Of a stretch of 64,000 bases of DNA, positions 25,526 to 34,575 are shown piece after piece (positions within the stretch are counted from its first letter, which is position 1; every line of letters starts with the position of its first letter). Source of the stretch: JAEUJM01 sp041908445 (GTDB lineage Bacteria > Actinomycetota > Acidimicrobiia > Acidimicrobiales > DATDAH01); the NCBI GenBank assembly GCA_041908445.1, contig JAYRFK010000090.1, forward strand, positions 26,565-90,564, given 5' to 3'. Position numbers and translations under genes: made by a program. Below the pieces are notes generated by a model that was not told the DNA's origin, made no database searches, and saw nothing but the letters and a program-made list of their open reading frames with translations.

Positions 25526-26874
25526 GCGGGGAACGCTGGTCCATCGACTCGACGAGGCCGACCGCTGGCGCGGGGGACCCGTCGCACACCGAGCGGGCCG
25601 TCGCCCTCGTCGAGCGCCTCCTGACGAGTGCGACTCCGACCGACGCCGAGCTGCTCGCCCTGGCCCGGGCCGGTTGGGTGGACCGCGCCGCCGGCCTGGC
25701 CCGCCGACGCCCGGCGGACACGTTGGCGATGGGGCTCGCCGCCGCCGCACAGGGCGCCGCCGACGCGACCGCCCGGTTCGACGGAGGACCCCCACTCGTC
25801 GGCGCCCCACCGACGCCGCCCTCCCGGGCGCGTGCACTGGCCCTCGAGGCCGGCCGAGCCGCAGATGACGCCGCCACGATGGTCGAGGTCGCCGTCGCGC
25901 TCGCCGCCACCGGCACCACGGATCAGGCCAGGCGCATGCTCGAGCGGGCCGCCGGACGACGCTCACCGTGGGCGGCCCACCGCGGCGCGACCGCCGTGGA
26001 CCTCGCCCGGGTCGCCGAGGCCCTCGCCGGCCACGGTGAACGCAACGGCGCCGCCGAGCTGGTGGAGCAGGCCGAGGGGGCGGCGACGGTCCTGCCCGCC
26101 ACGGGCTGGCGGGAGGACGCCCTCGCGCGCGTCGCCGTCGCCTGGTGCCGGGTCAGCGACCTCGACCGCGCTCGCCGGGTGCTCGGGGCGTTGACCCTGC
26201 CGTGGGGACAGGTCGAGGGGTGGCTGGCGGTCGCCGAGGCCCAGCCCGGGACCACCGATGCTCGGGCGGCCGTCGAGCGCGCCACGGTCGCCGCCCGGGC
26301 CGAGTCCTACCCCGACTGGCGGGCCGAGGCGCTGGCGCGGGTCGTCCGAGCTCTCGCCGAGTCCGGCGACCGCGAGCGGGCAGGCGTGGTGACTGCGGAG
26401 ATCACCGACCCCGTGTGGCGGGCCGAGGCCGAGGTCGCCCGGGCCACCGCAGCCCGGCTCGACGGCGAGGTCGCCACCGCCGAGGGTCACGAGGCGGCAG
26501 CACGGGCCGCGGCGGCGGGCTGCGGCTACGGCTGGTGGCACCAGACGGCCGACGGGCTCCAGCGGCTGGCTCGCGCCCGAGCGACGACCGCGGGCGCCGA
26601 GGTCGGCCTCGCCATCACGACCTGGGTCGACCCGGTCCCGCTGAAGGCGAGGATCGTGCAGGGTGCCGCCGAGGGACGCTTGCAGCGGCGGCCCGGCGTT
26701 GCCGGTGTCGACGACGTCGTGAGGATGACCGACGCCATCCGCGCCCTCGGCCCAGCCGCGCGCCGGCTCGAGGCTGCGCTCGTCGTGCTCCGGGTGTCAC
26801 GGCTCATGGGCGACCCGACCACCGGAAGGCGCTCGGATCCGTGCGGTCGGCGTCCGTCGACCGGGCCGTCCTGA
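25522..26874 (+). CDS. Helical-repeat protein ending the RiPP-like cluster
   Basis: 450 residues of Ala/Arg-rich helical hairpins of 30-40 residues, such as WAAHRGATAVDLARVAEAL, WREDALARVAVAWCRV and WRAEALARVVRALAESG. Each begins with a conserved W, as in TPR or HEAT-like scaffolds. No catalytic motif and no signal peptide. GTG start overlapping the preceding stop (GTGA) makes it the last gene of the operon. It may hold the peptide, its modifying enzymes or a target; function unknown. The last 15 residues are low complexity. Confidence 0.6.
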   Translation: MSGERWSIDSTRPTAGAGDPSHTERAVALVERLLTSATPTDAELLALARAGWVDRAAGLARRRPADTLAMGLAAAAQGAADATARFDGGPPLVGAPPTPPSRARALALEAGRAADDAATMVEVAVALAATGTTDQARRMLERAAGRRSPWAAHRGATAVDLARVAEALAGHGERNGAAELVEQAEGAATVLPATGWREDALARVAVAWCRVSDLDRARRVLGALTLPWGQVEGWLAVAEAQPGTTDARAAVERATVAARAESYPDWRAEALARVVRALAESGDRERAGVVTAEITDPVWRAEAEVARATAARLDGEVATAEGHEAAARAAAAGCGYGWWHQTADGLQRLARARATTAGAEVGLAITTWVDPVPLKARIVQGAAEGRLQRRPGVAGVDDVVRMTDAIRALGPAARRLEAALVVLRVSRLMGDPTTGRRSDPCGRRPSTGPS

Positions 26875-26903
26875 TCGCCTCGATCGGGCCAATGGGCCGC
26901 TGG

Positions 26904-26909
26904 TACTCT
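26904..26909 (+). promoter_or_regulatory. -10 element TACTCT
   Basis: TACTCT in GGTACTCTCCGG, followed by a short leader with GGAGGGG before the ATG at 26933. It separates this two-gene unit from the RiPP-like cluster. Confidence 0.5.
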
Positions 26910-26932
26910 CCGGCCGGAGGGGAAATGGGGCG

Positions 26933-27796
26933 ATGAGCGGTACTGGTGGGGAGATCGTCTGGCGGGGGCCGGGGGACGTCGTCGCTGCGGGCGACACCGG
27001 GTTCGCCGGCGTGGTGGGCGAGCCCATCGACTACGTGCCCGCCGAGTACCTCTGCGAGCACGGCTGGAAGCTCCTCCCCCAGTCGGCTCGTGACTGGGCG
27101 GCCCAGGCCGCCGGCGACGGCATCACCGACCCCGTGACCCGTGTGCGCCAGCCCTACTGGTACTCGAACATCTCGCCGAGCCCGAGCGGCGGTCCGGGGC
27201 CGGCCGGCGCCACGTTCGACCTGTTCATGTTCGGCCGCCGTGGCCTCGCCGTCGTCGCCGGTGCCACCGACCAGTTCGTGGCCTCGCCGGCCGGCAGCCG
27301 CTGGCGCCAGACCCGGTGGGACGTCCCGGTCGACGGGGCCAGGGTCCGCCACGATCACCGTCACGGGGCGCCGCCGAACACCGGAGAGCGTGGGGCGGGG
27401 GCCGACACCGGTCCCGCCGACGACGCCGCGATCGAGCTGCTGCCCGAGGGCCTGCGCAGCGACTTCGGCAACCTGCCCCTGGCCACGCAGCGGTTCCTCG
27501 TCGAGCCGTTCGTGCAGTCCGCGAAGCGACCGCAGCAGGCCGAGCTCTACGCACGGACCCGGGTCGAGGGCGGCCGACTGGTGGAGACCCTCTGGACCTA
27601 CCTCTTCAACGCCCGGCGCCTGTCGTTCGCCTTCCTCGAGCGGGCCGTGGTCGTGCGCAGCGGGCACCTCGGCGACCAGGAGCTGTGGTCGTCGTCGCCG
27701 GAGGCGGCCGAGCTCACCCGCACCCCGTGGGACCTCGCCGCCTTCACCGCCCCGGTGGTCAAGGCCGCCCCCACCGCCGAACTGGAGCGGGCATGA
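26933..27796 (+). CDS. Unknown protein coupled to a J-domain protein
   Basis: 287 residues, not recognised. No signal peptide or membrane segment. Features seen: GDTGFAGVVGEPIDYVPAEY near the start, an aromatic PYWYSNISPSPSG segment, ATFDLFMFGRRGLAVVAGA, and a C-terminal part rich in SFAFLERAVVVRSGHLGD. The middle is low-complexity (about residues 135-160). The overlapping ATGA with the J-domain gene indicates a fixed partnership, perhaps a client of the co-chaperone (inference). Confidence 0.6.
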   Translation: MSGTGGEIVWRGPGDVVAAGDTGFAGVVGEPIDYVPAEYLCEHGWKLLPQSARDWAAQAAGDGITDPVTRVRQPYWYSNISPSPSGGPGPAGATFDLFMFGRRGLAVVAGATDQFVASPAGSRWRQTRWDVPVDGARVRHDHRHGAPPNTGERGAGADTGPADDAAIELLPEGLRSDFGNLPLATQRFLVEPFVQSAKRPQQAELYARTRVEGGRLVETLWTYLFNARRLSFAFLERAVVVRSGHLGDQELWSSSPEAAELTRTPWDLAAFTAPVVKAAPTAELERA

Positions 27797-28740
27797 GCGA
27801 CCGGCCCCGCCCCCAGAACGCCTACGAGATCCTCGGGGTGCACCCGACCGCACCGCCCGAGGTGCTCAAGGCGGCCCGCAACGCGCTGTCGAAGATCTAC
27901 CACCCGGACAACGGCACGGCGCCCGACGCCGAGGCGATGGCGCGGGTGAACGAGGCCTACGACACCCTGGCCGACCCCGAGCGCCGAGCGATCCACGACC
28001 GCTTCCACGAGGGCGGCGGCAGCGAGCCCGGCGAGTGGGAGGACGACCCGGTCGAACCGGCGTCCGGCGAGTCCGGGTGGGGCGACGAGGCGGCGGCGCC
28101 CCCACCGCCCCCGGCCACCGGGGCCGCCGCCGACGGGCCCGTGCCGGCCGCACCCCCACCTCCCCCGGACAGCGCCAAGACCGTGGCCCGGGCGACCCGA
28201 GCGCCCACGACCCCCCACGAGCAGGGCTGGGCCGCCGCCCACCAGCTCGTCGCCGCCCTCCACCAGGGTCACCCGCTGCCCACCGAGCACACCCCGTTCA
28301 TCCTGTGGCCGGGCGAGGTGCAGCACGCCCACGTGTCCGCCGACTGGTGGGCGTTCTACGGACTCGACGAGGTCTCCTACAACCATTCGACGTTCGTGGC
28401 CGGGCGGAGCTGGACCGGCATCGCCACCACCGCGGCGGCCAGCGCGATGTACAACCGCCACAAGCGCACCCAGGCCGAACGGCAGGCGGTGGCGCAGTGG
28501 CGCTCCCTCGGCCACACGCCGCTGAGCATCACCAACCAGCGCCTCTTCTTCGTGAACGAGGGACAGCAGGACTACTTCGCGTACGAGAACCTGCTGGTGT
28601 TCGAACCCCAGTGGCACTCCTACTCCATGTCACTCCAGGCCAACGGCGGCTGGCCCCTGCGCTTCGAGGGCCCCGCCGTCCCCTACGCCGCGGTCATCCT
28701 CCACGTGTTGCTCCGCGGCGCCGTGCCGGCGCTCCCCTAG
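27793..28740 (+). CDS. J-domain protein with C-terminal PH-like domain
   Basis: 315 residues. An N-terminal J-domain (NAYEILGVHPTAPPEVLKAA) carries the HPD tripeptide at 37-39, needed to stimulate DnaK. An acidic and Pro-rich linker follows (about 75-140). The C-terminal 150 residues contain LSITNQRLFFVNEG and YFAYENLLVFEPQW, a pattern like bacterial PH/GRAM-type domains (tentative). Coupled to the upstream unknown gene. It is not a normal DnaJ: no zinc finger. It may recruit DnaK to a membrane or protein target (inference). Confidence 0.75.
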   Translation: MSDRPRPQNAYEILGVHPTAPPEVLKAARNALSKIYHPDNGTAPDAEAMARVNEAYDTLADPERRAIHDRFHEGGGSEPGEWEDDPVEPASGESGWGDEAAAPPPPPATGAAADGPVPAAPPPPPDSAKTVARATRAPTTPHEQGWAAAHQLVAALHQGHPLPTEHTPFILWPGEVQHAHVSADWWAFYGLDEVSYNHSTFVAGRSWTGIATTAAASAMYNRHKRTQAERQAVAQWRSLGHTPLSITNQRLFFVNEGQQDYFAYENLLVFEPQWHSYSMSLQANGGWPLRFEGPAVPYAAVILHVLLRGAVPALP

Positions 28741-28788
28741 CGCGGTCAAGCTCGTGACCACCGCTGGGGACGACCCCTGGGTGGCGAC

Positions 28789-28809
28789 GGAGCACCATCC
28801 CTCTGCTCC
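28789..28809. terminator. Weak hairpin between convergent genes
   Basis: GGAGCA, 9-base loop, TGCTCC in the 182-base gap between the J-domain gene and the STAND ATPase gene. Nothing else notable is seen in the gap. Confidence 0.25.
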
Positions 28810-28922
28810 ATCCGTCTGCTCCCGGGCTCGTGGTCGGCCCGAGGCCGCCGAGCGCCGGCGAGCCGGGTCGCGTCGCCGATGGGTGGATCCGGCGGCCGTC
28901 GACGTCCGGGTGGCGCCGCTCC

Positions 28923-31900
28923 TCACCCGTCGCCGGGGGCGGCGCCGAGCGCCGAAAGCCACTCGCGAGCTGAGGCGTCGAGGGCGGGGGCGTCGGGGTC
29001 CGAGGTTCCCGCCGCAACCGCTCGCCGTACGGCGGCGAGCGCCGCGGTGAAGTGCTCGACGGCCGCCGCCGGCTCCTCCCGGGCCACCGCGTTCACCCCG
29101 ACGGCATGCTCCACGCCGGCGAGGCTCATCCAGGGCCACGGGCCGTCGGATCCCACAGCGGTCAGCGCACTCAGGAGGCCGAGGGCGGCGTCCTCGTGGG
29201 TGCGGATCTCGTCGAGCACCGCCCCGTCCCGGTCCCCGACCTCGGTCAGGACCGCAGCCAGCCGGGCGTGGCTCTGGGCCAGGTTCACGACCAGACCCGG
29301 GGCGTCCGGTGCGGCGGCGTGGCGATCGAGCCGCACGGTGTGCGCCGCCCGCAGATCGGCCAACGCCTCGTCCGGCCGGCCCGAGGCCAGCCGGTGACCC
29401 GCCCGCTCGACGAGGGCGGCGGCCCATTGCTCGGCCACGACCGGGTCGCCCACCCGCAGCATCCGCAGGGCGTCGAGCAGGCCGAGCGCCGAATCGAGCG
29501 CCGCGCCGGCGTCGTCGCCGTGGTCGGCCGCGAGCCGGGCCCGAGCGGTCCACGCCTCGGCGCGCGCCAGCGCCGCCGCCTGGTCGCCGGGGCGACGCTC
29601 GAGCAACCGGTCGAGCAGCGGCTCGGCCCGACCCAGGTCGGCGACCATCGCCTCGGCGTCACCGAGCGCCGTGGACACCGCGACGGCCCGAAGGAGCGCC
29701 ACCGCCGCATCACGCGCCCGGTCGTCGTCCTCCGGCAGCGAACCGAGTCGCTCGTCGAGCAGTGGCACGGCGGACCGGTAGGCATCCCGGGCCTCGCTGA
29801 ACCGGCCCTCGCGGTACCGCAGGTCCCCGAGTTGGACCCGGACGGTGGCGGTCGTCGACCAACCCACCGGTGTGTCCTCACCCAGCGCCAAGGCACGGAG
29901 CTCGGACTCCTCGAGCAGCGACTCGGCACCGGCCGGGTCCCCCCGTGACTCGGCCAGCTCGGCGCCGAGGCAGAGCGCGTTGACCACCCGGGGCACCACA
30001 CCGGGATCGACCGACGGCGCCGCGAGCGCCGTGTGGACCAGCGCGACCGCCTCGTCGATCGCATCCTCGAGGTCAGCGCGCCCGCCCCGGTCCCGTGCGT
30101 TTCCCCCGGACCGGACCAGCGCGTCGACCAGGGCGAGGGCGACGGCCGGTTCGTCCGGTGCCGCCCGATGCACCCGACGGAGCGCTGCGACCGCCTCGCC
30201 GAGGTGGCGTCCCGCACCGACGAGATCGCCCTCGGCCGTGGCCAGCCGCGCCGCTTCCGTGTGCACCGCGGCGAGCTCGCGGCCGGTCTCCAGGTCCGCC
30301 GGCACCCGGGCGGCCAGGGTCTCCGTGACCGCCAGCGCCTCGGCGGTGAGGGCACGGGCCTCGTCGTGGCGTCCGGCGAGGTACTCGACGACGGCCAGCG
30401 AGCGCAGGCTGGCGCTGAAGACCCGTCCCGCTTCGAGGAGCTCGGCATCGTCGCCGCTGACCTCGGCACCGACCTCGTCGGCCTGGCGCCACGCCCCCTC
30501 ATAGAGGCCGTAGAGGCCGCGACGCGCCGCCGCGGCCGCGCCATGGTGACGGCGGGCGGCCTCGAGGTCGTCCCCGGCGAGGGCCAGGTCGCCGAGGCGA
30601 TCGTGGACGCTGGCCAGGTCACGGTGGGCGTCGGGGTGGAACCCGAACCGGGCGTAGGCCTCGATCCAGTCGGCCGCGCCCCCCATTCCGTGGGTCCGCA
30701 GGTGACCGGCGGCGCTCACGACCGTCGACGGATCGGGTCGACCCGCCGGGACCAGCGGGGCGCCACACGAGGGGCAGTCCCAGTCCTCCCACTCCACGAT
30801 GGCACCCGTACGTGCCCGCTCGGCGAACGCCAGCGCCTCCCCGTAGGCCACGCCCGCCAGGTCGCCATGACCCGTCGCGGCCCACAGGTCCCCGAGGCGC
30901 AGGTGCAGCGCGACCACGACGGCGAACGACTCGGGCTCCACCTCGATCGCGTCCGGCGTCACCGAGACGTGGGCGACGGCGCCGAGGACGTCACGGCGAG
31001 CGGCGACGGGCACGGCACCGTCGAGGGCGGGGTCGACCGCGCCGACCCACCGCTCGAGCACGGTGCGGCGCTCGCCCCGGTCCAGGACCGGCCGCTCGAC
31101 GAGCGCCCGCCCCCACGCCGCCGCGGCCTCGGCGCCGTCACGTGCCACCTGCGCCGAGAGCGCCTCGACCAGGCTGTCGACCAGCGCCCGGCCGGCGGCG
31201 TCGGACAGGTCGCCCGCCAGTAGCACCACCACGGCGTCGAGGTCCCCGGCGGTGAGGAGGTGGTGGGCGAGCTCGTCGACGCGGAGCGGGTCGGTGGCGG
31301 CCCGCCCCGCCAGGTGATCGGCCAGGCGGCGGTTCCAGGGGATCGCCTGCGCGGCCGTCGCCGGCCGGGCCGCCTCCCGTCCCTGGTGGTGGGTGAAGTC
31401 CCACCGGCCGTCGTCCTCCTCCACCAAGTGGGCCCGGAGCTGCCGGCGCAGGCGAGCAAAGGCCAGCGGGTTCCACGCCCCACCGCGCTCGGTTCCCAGC
31501 AGCGCGGCGAGGTCCGACTCGCGCAGCCCGCGGCGCGAGGTCGCCAACAGGCCCAGCACCGTCGCGACGAAGGCCGGGCCGTGGACGGACCCCGCCCGCT
31601 CGTACAGCGCCCGGTACAGGCCCGGCAGGTCCTGCGGGAAGCCTCGCGCCGTCTCCTCGAGCAGGCGCTGCAGTCGCTGCTCGGCGGTGCCGTCGAAGGC
31701 GTCGAGGGCCTCGTAGTGCTCGCTCCCCAGCTCGAGCAGCTCTGCGGTCACGAGGTGCAGCCACAGAGGGTTGCGCCGATCGTCGCGGTCGGCCCCGTCC
31801 CGCTCGCCGGCGATCACGTCGAGCAGGGCCCGTGGCACCTGTCGTCCTCGGCGTCGGGCGACGGTCGCCACCAGCGCTCGGGCCGCTTCGTCGTCGAGGG

Positions 31901-33194
31901 GGCGGAGGTCGAGGCGCCGCCAGCCCACCTGACCCGACAGTGCATCGGCGTCGGCGCCAGGTGTGCAGGACGCCAGGATGCGAACGCCGTCGGGAAGCGG
32001 ATCCGGAAGCCAGGTGAGCCGACGGGCGACGACCGATGGGCCGAGTTGGTCGAGCGCGTCCACCACGAGCACGACCCGGCGCTGCGCCGCGACCACCGCG
32101 AGGCGCTCACCGAGCTCCTGGGTGAGCTGGTCGACGGACGCGCGCTCGTCGACCTCGGGCGCGCCGGTGAGCGCCCCCAGCTCGTCCGACCAGCGGACCA
32201 GGACCTCGCGGACCGAGCGCGACCGGGGGGTGAGCCCACCCGCATGGACGAGGACCACGCCGTCCCCCGCCAGCGCCGCATGGGCCCGGGCGAGCACCGA
32301 GCTCTTGCCCGTCCCGGGCGGAGCGACCACCAGCAGTCCCCGCGGGCTTCGCCGGCGCTCGTCCTGGCCGCGGGCGAACGCCACCAGACGACCGACCTCG
32401 TCCTCGCGCCCGACCACGTCGCGGCCCCGGATCGCGAGATGGGCGGCGAGGGCGCGGCGCTCGCGCTCCTGCCAACCCGGCGGCACGGCGTCGACCCGGT
32501 CGGCGGTGGCGGCGTCGAGCACCGCCCAGAGCGCCGCCACCGCGAGTCGGGCGAACGCACCGTCCAGACCGGTGACGTGCTCGCCGTCCCAGCCCGCCGG
32601 GTAGCGCACGTAGCGGTCGCCCAGCAGCCCCTCGAGGTGGTGCTTGAGCGCGACGAGGCGCTCGGCCCGCTCGGGGGCGAGTTCGTCGGTGGCGTGGGCG
32701 TCGCTGAACCGGGCGGCGTCGGCGGCCTCCATCTCCGCGTAGGGCAGGGGGTCGCGGACGAGGGCGACGGCCATGGCCGCGACGTCCGGGTCGGCCGCCA
32801 GGGCCCGGTCGATCTCGAGGTGGGTGACGCTCGACGCCCCGGGCTCCACCGAGCCCCCCTCCACACCGGCGGTGACGAGGCGCTCGGCCGGCGGGACCCA
32901 GCCGTACCGATCACCGAGCAGCACCAGGAAGAGCGGTCGGGTGCGCTCGATCTCACGGAGGCATACGGTCAGCACCGCCGCCTCCTTGGCCGCCTGCCCC
33001 TCCTCGCTGCTCGTGTCGACGCCCCAGCGCAGATCGATCCCCACCACCTCGCAACCACGGTCGCGGAGCCGGTCGTTGAGCTCGGGCCACACCAGCCGCT
33101 GGAGGACGTCCCGCTCGCCGTCGAGGTCGCGGAACGTCGACGAGACGAACACCGGCATCGAGCGCCACGACGCGTCACCGGCCCCCACCACCAT
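28923..33194 (-). CDS. Giant DUF4062-STAND ATPase with helical repeats
   Basis: About 1,423 residues. An N-terminal DUF4062 domain (PVFVSSTFRDLDGERDVLQR) is followed by a STAND/NACHT-type ATPase with Walker A APPGTGKS (291-298) and Walker B VVLVVDALDQL (about 374-384). Then comes a winged-helix-like region and about 800 residues of TPR-like helical repeats, with one CPSC knuckle near the middle. DUF4062-STAND proteins are sensors or switches in bacterial signalling and defence. No catalytic effector domain is obvious. The start is uncertain: ATG 33194 is chosen; ATG 33158 begins exactly at DUF4062, and GTG 33242 adds 16 residues. Confidence 0.8.
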   Translation of the reverse strand: MVVGAGDASWRSMPVFVSSTFRDLDGERDVLQRLVWPELNDRLRDRGCEVVGIDLRWGVDTSSEEGQAAKEAAVLTVCLREIERTRPLFLVLLGDRYGWVPPAERLVTAGVEGGSVEPGASSVTHLEIDRALAADPDVAAMAVALVRDPLPYAEMEAADAARFSDAHATDELAPERAERLVALKHHLEGLLGDRYVRYPAGWDGEHVTGLDGAFARLAVAALWAVLDAATADRVDAVPPGWQERERRALAAHLAIRGRDVVGREDEVGRLVAFARGQDERRRSPRGLLVVAPPGTGKSSVLARAHAALAGDGVVLVHAGGLTPRSRSVREVLVRWSDELGALTGAPEVDERASVDQLTQELGERLAVVAAQRRVVLVVDALDQLGPSVVARRLTWLPDPLPDGVRILASCTPGADADALSGQVGWRRLDLRPLDDEAARALVATVARRRGRQVPRALLDVIAGERDGADRDDRRNPLWLHLVTAELLELGSEHYEALDAFDGTAEQRLQRLLEETARGFPQDLPGLYRALYERAGSVHGPAFVATVLGLLATSRRGLRESDLAALLGTERGGAWNPLAFARLRRQLRAHLVEEDDGRWDFTHHQGREAARPATAAQAIPWNRRLADHLAGRAATDPLRVDELAHHLLTAGDLDAVVVLLAGDLSDAAGRALVDSLVEALSAQVARDGAEAAAAWGRALVERPVLDRGERRTVLERWVGAVDPALDGAVPVAARRDVLGAVAHVSVTPDAIEVEPESFAVVVALHLRLGDLWAATGHGDLAGVAYGEALAFAERARTGAIVEWEDWDCPSCGAPLVPAGRPDPSTVVSAAGHLRTHGMGGAADWIEAYARFGFHPDAHRDLASVHDRLGDLALAGDDLEAARRHHGAAAAARRGLYGLYEGAWRQADEVGAEVSGDDAELLEAGRVFSASLRSLAVVEYLAGRHDEARALTAEALAVTETLAARVPADLETGRELAAVHTEAARLATAEGDLVGAGRHLGEAVAALRRVHRAAPDEPAVALALVDALVRSGGNARDRGGRADLEDAIDEAVALVHTALAAPSVDPGVVPRVVNALCLGAELAESRGDPAGAESLLEESELRALALGEDTPVGWSTTATVRVQLGDLRYREGRFSEARDAYRSAVPLLDERLGSLPEDDDRARDAAVALLRAVAVSTALGDAEAMVADLGRAEPLLDRLLERRPGDQAAALARAEAWTARARLAADHGDDAGAALDSALGLLDALRMLRVGDPVVAEQWAAALVERAGHRLASGRPDEALADLRAAHTVRLDRHAAAPDAPGLVVNLAQSHARLAAVLTEVGDRDGAVLDEIRTHEDAALGLLSALTAVGSDGPWPWMSLAGVEHAVGVNAVAREEPAAAVEHFTAALAAVRRAVAAGTSDPDAPALDASAREWLSALGAAPGDG

Positions 33195-33233
33195 CCCGGC
33201 AGGATCGCGCGGCCAACCGACGGGGCGCACCGG

Positions 33234-33239
33234 TAGTGT
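33234..33239 (+). promoter_or_regulatory. -10 element TAGTGT of the SDR gene
   Basis: TAGTGT followed by a short leader with GAGGGGGG before the ATG at 33266. Confidence 0.45.
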
Positions 33240-33265
33240 CACCGGCGGACGCGAGGGGGGTGCTC

Positions 33266-34096
33266 ATGGGGGAGCTCGACGGCAAGGTCGCCGCCATCAC
33301 GGGGGGCGGGAACGGGATCGGGCGGGCCACGGCGGTCCGCTTCGCCGAGGAGGGTTCCACCGGCATCGTGGTCGCCGACCTGCTCGACGAGGCGGCGGCC
33401 GAGACCGTCGCGCTGGTGGAGGCGGCCGGTGGCGCCGCGGTCGCGGTGCACCTCGACGCCACCAGCCGGGCCGACAACGAGGCCATGGTGGCGACCGCGG
33501 TCGAGCGCTTCGGGCGCCTGGACGTCGTGGTGACCGCCGCGGGGATCAGCACCCCCGACTACCGCAGCGGCGACCGGGACATCGCCCGCAAGACGATCCT
33601 GTCGGCCATGGACCACCTCGGCACGCCGTGGGAGCCGCTCCTCGACCTGTCAGTGGACGACTTCCAACGGGTGCTCGACGTCAACCTCACCGGCACGCTG
33701 CTGGCGGTGCAGGTGGGCGCCACCCACATGGTCGACACCAAGACGAAGGGCTCGATCATCACCCTCGCCTCCATCCTGGCCAAGCACGCCGACGGACCGC
33801 TGCCGTACAACGTCTCCAAGGCCGGGGTCTGGATGCTCACCAAGGTGGCGGCGCGAGCCCTCGCCCCCACCGGCGTGCGGGTGAACGCCATCGGGCCCGG
33901 CTACATCGACACGAACATGACCGCCATGTTCGGCGAGGTCGAGGGCGTGCTCGACGCCTTCCTCACCCAGATCCCGATGGGACGCTTGGGCACGGCCACC
34001 GAGGTCGCCGACACCGCGGTGTTCCTGGCCTCCGACCGGTCCAGCTACTTCACCGGCGAGATCCTCCACCCCGACGGGGGCTTCTACACCGACTGA
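33266..34096 (+). CDS. Short-chain dehydrogenase/reductase (SDR)
   Basis: 276 residues. The cofactor motif TGGGNGIG, NAG-equivalent VVTAAGI, active serine in ITLASILAKHAD, and YNVSK (Tyr-x3-Lys) are intact, and the C-terminus (YFTGEILHPDGGFYTD) is typical. A catalytically competent NAD(P)-dependent oxidoreductase of unknown substrate. The ATG at 33266 has GAGGGGGG upstream; the GTG at 33236 overlaps the -10 box and is rejected. The 3' end overlaps the convergent RyR gene by 13 bases. It is the only ordinary metabolic gene inside the island. Confidence 0.9.
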   Translation: MGELDGKVAAITGGGNGIGRATAVRFAEEGSTGIVVADLLDEAAAETVALVEAAGGAAVAVHLDATSRADNEAMVATAVERFGRLDVVVTAAGISTPDYRSGDRDIARKTILSAMDHLGTPWEPLLDLSVDDFQRVLDVNLTGTLLAVQVGATHMVDTKTKGSIITLASILAKHADGPLPYNVSKAGVWMLTKVAARALAPTGVRVNAIGPGYIDTNMTAMFGEVEGVLDAFLTQIPMGRLGTATEVADTAVFLASDRSSYFTGEILHPDGGFYTD

Positions 34097-34575
34097 CCGG
34101 CGTGTGCGCCGTCCCGGGGGACGAGCGCCATCCCGATCCGCGCCAGCAGTTCGGGGATGAGGCGCAGTCGCACGCGGTCCTTCTCGCGCGTGGACTCGTC
34201 GAGCTCCTCCCACGGGACCAGATCGGGGTGGGTGCGCCGCGCCGGGTCCCGAGCCGGGCCGTGGACCCAACCCTGGGCGCGCTTGAACTCGGCCCACCGA
34301 TCGTGCTCCCGGAGACTGGCGACCTCGACCACGTCCGCGGGGATCGCCACCGGGTCGACCCGTCCCTCCGTGCGCACGACGTCGTAACCCATGTCGGCGG
34401 CGTGGCCGAGCACCGCTTCGGCGCTGGCCCGGTTGGCGGACCGATCGCCGTCGGACAGCGACTCCCACGGCGTGCCCCCGACCTCCCCGTCGGGCGACGA
34501 CCGCCGGTAGAGGTCGTGGTACGCGCGGGCCACGACGGCGAGCTCGTCCTCGGTGAGCGCTCGGACCGTGGTCAT
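34084..34575 (-). CDS. RyR (ryanodine-receptor-type) domain protein
   Basis: 163 residues, essentially one or two RyR repeats. First half VVARAYHDLYRRSSPDG with PWESLSDGDRSANRASA; second half EHDRWAEFKRAQGWVHGP, HPDLVPWEEL and EKDRVRLRLIPELLARIG. RyR repeats in bacteria are thought to be ligand-binding sensors in nucleotide- or NAD-linked conflict systems (published prediction). The ATG overlaps the patatin stop (ATGA), so it is translated with the phospholipase and may restrain or trigger it (inference). Confidence 0.75.
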   Translation of the reverse strand: MTTVRALTEDELAVVARAYHDLYRRSSPDGEVGGTPWESLSDGDRSANRASAEAVLGHAADMGYDVVRTEGRVDPVAIPADVVEVASLREHDRWAEFKRAQGWVHGPARDPARRTHPDLVPWEELDESTREKDRVRLRLIPELLARIGMALVPRDGAHAGQSV

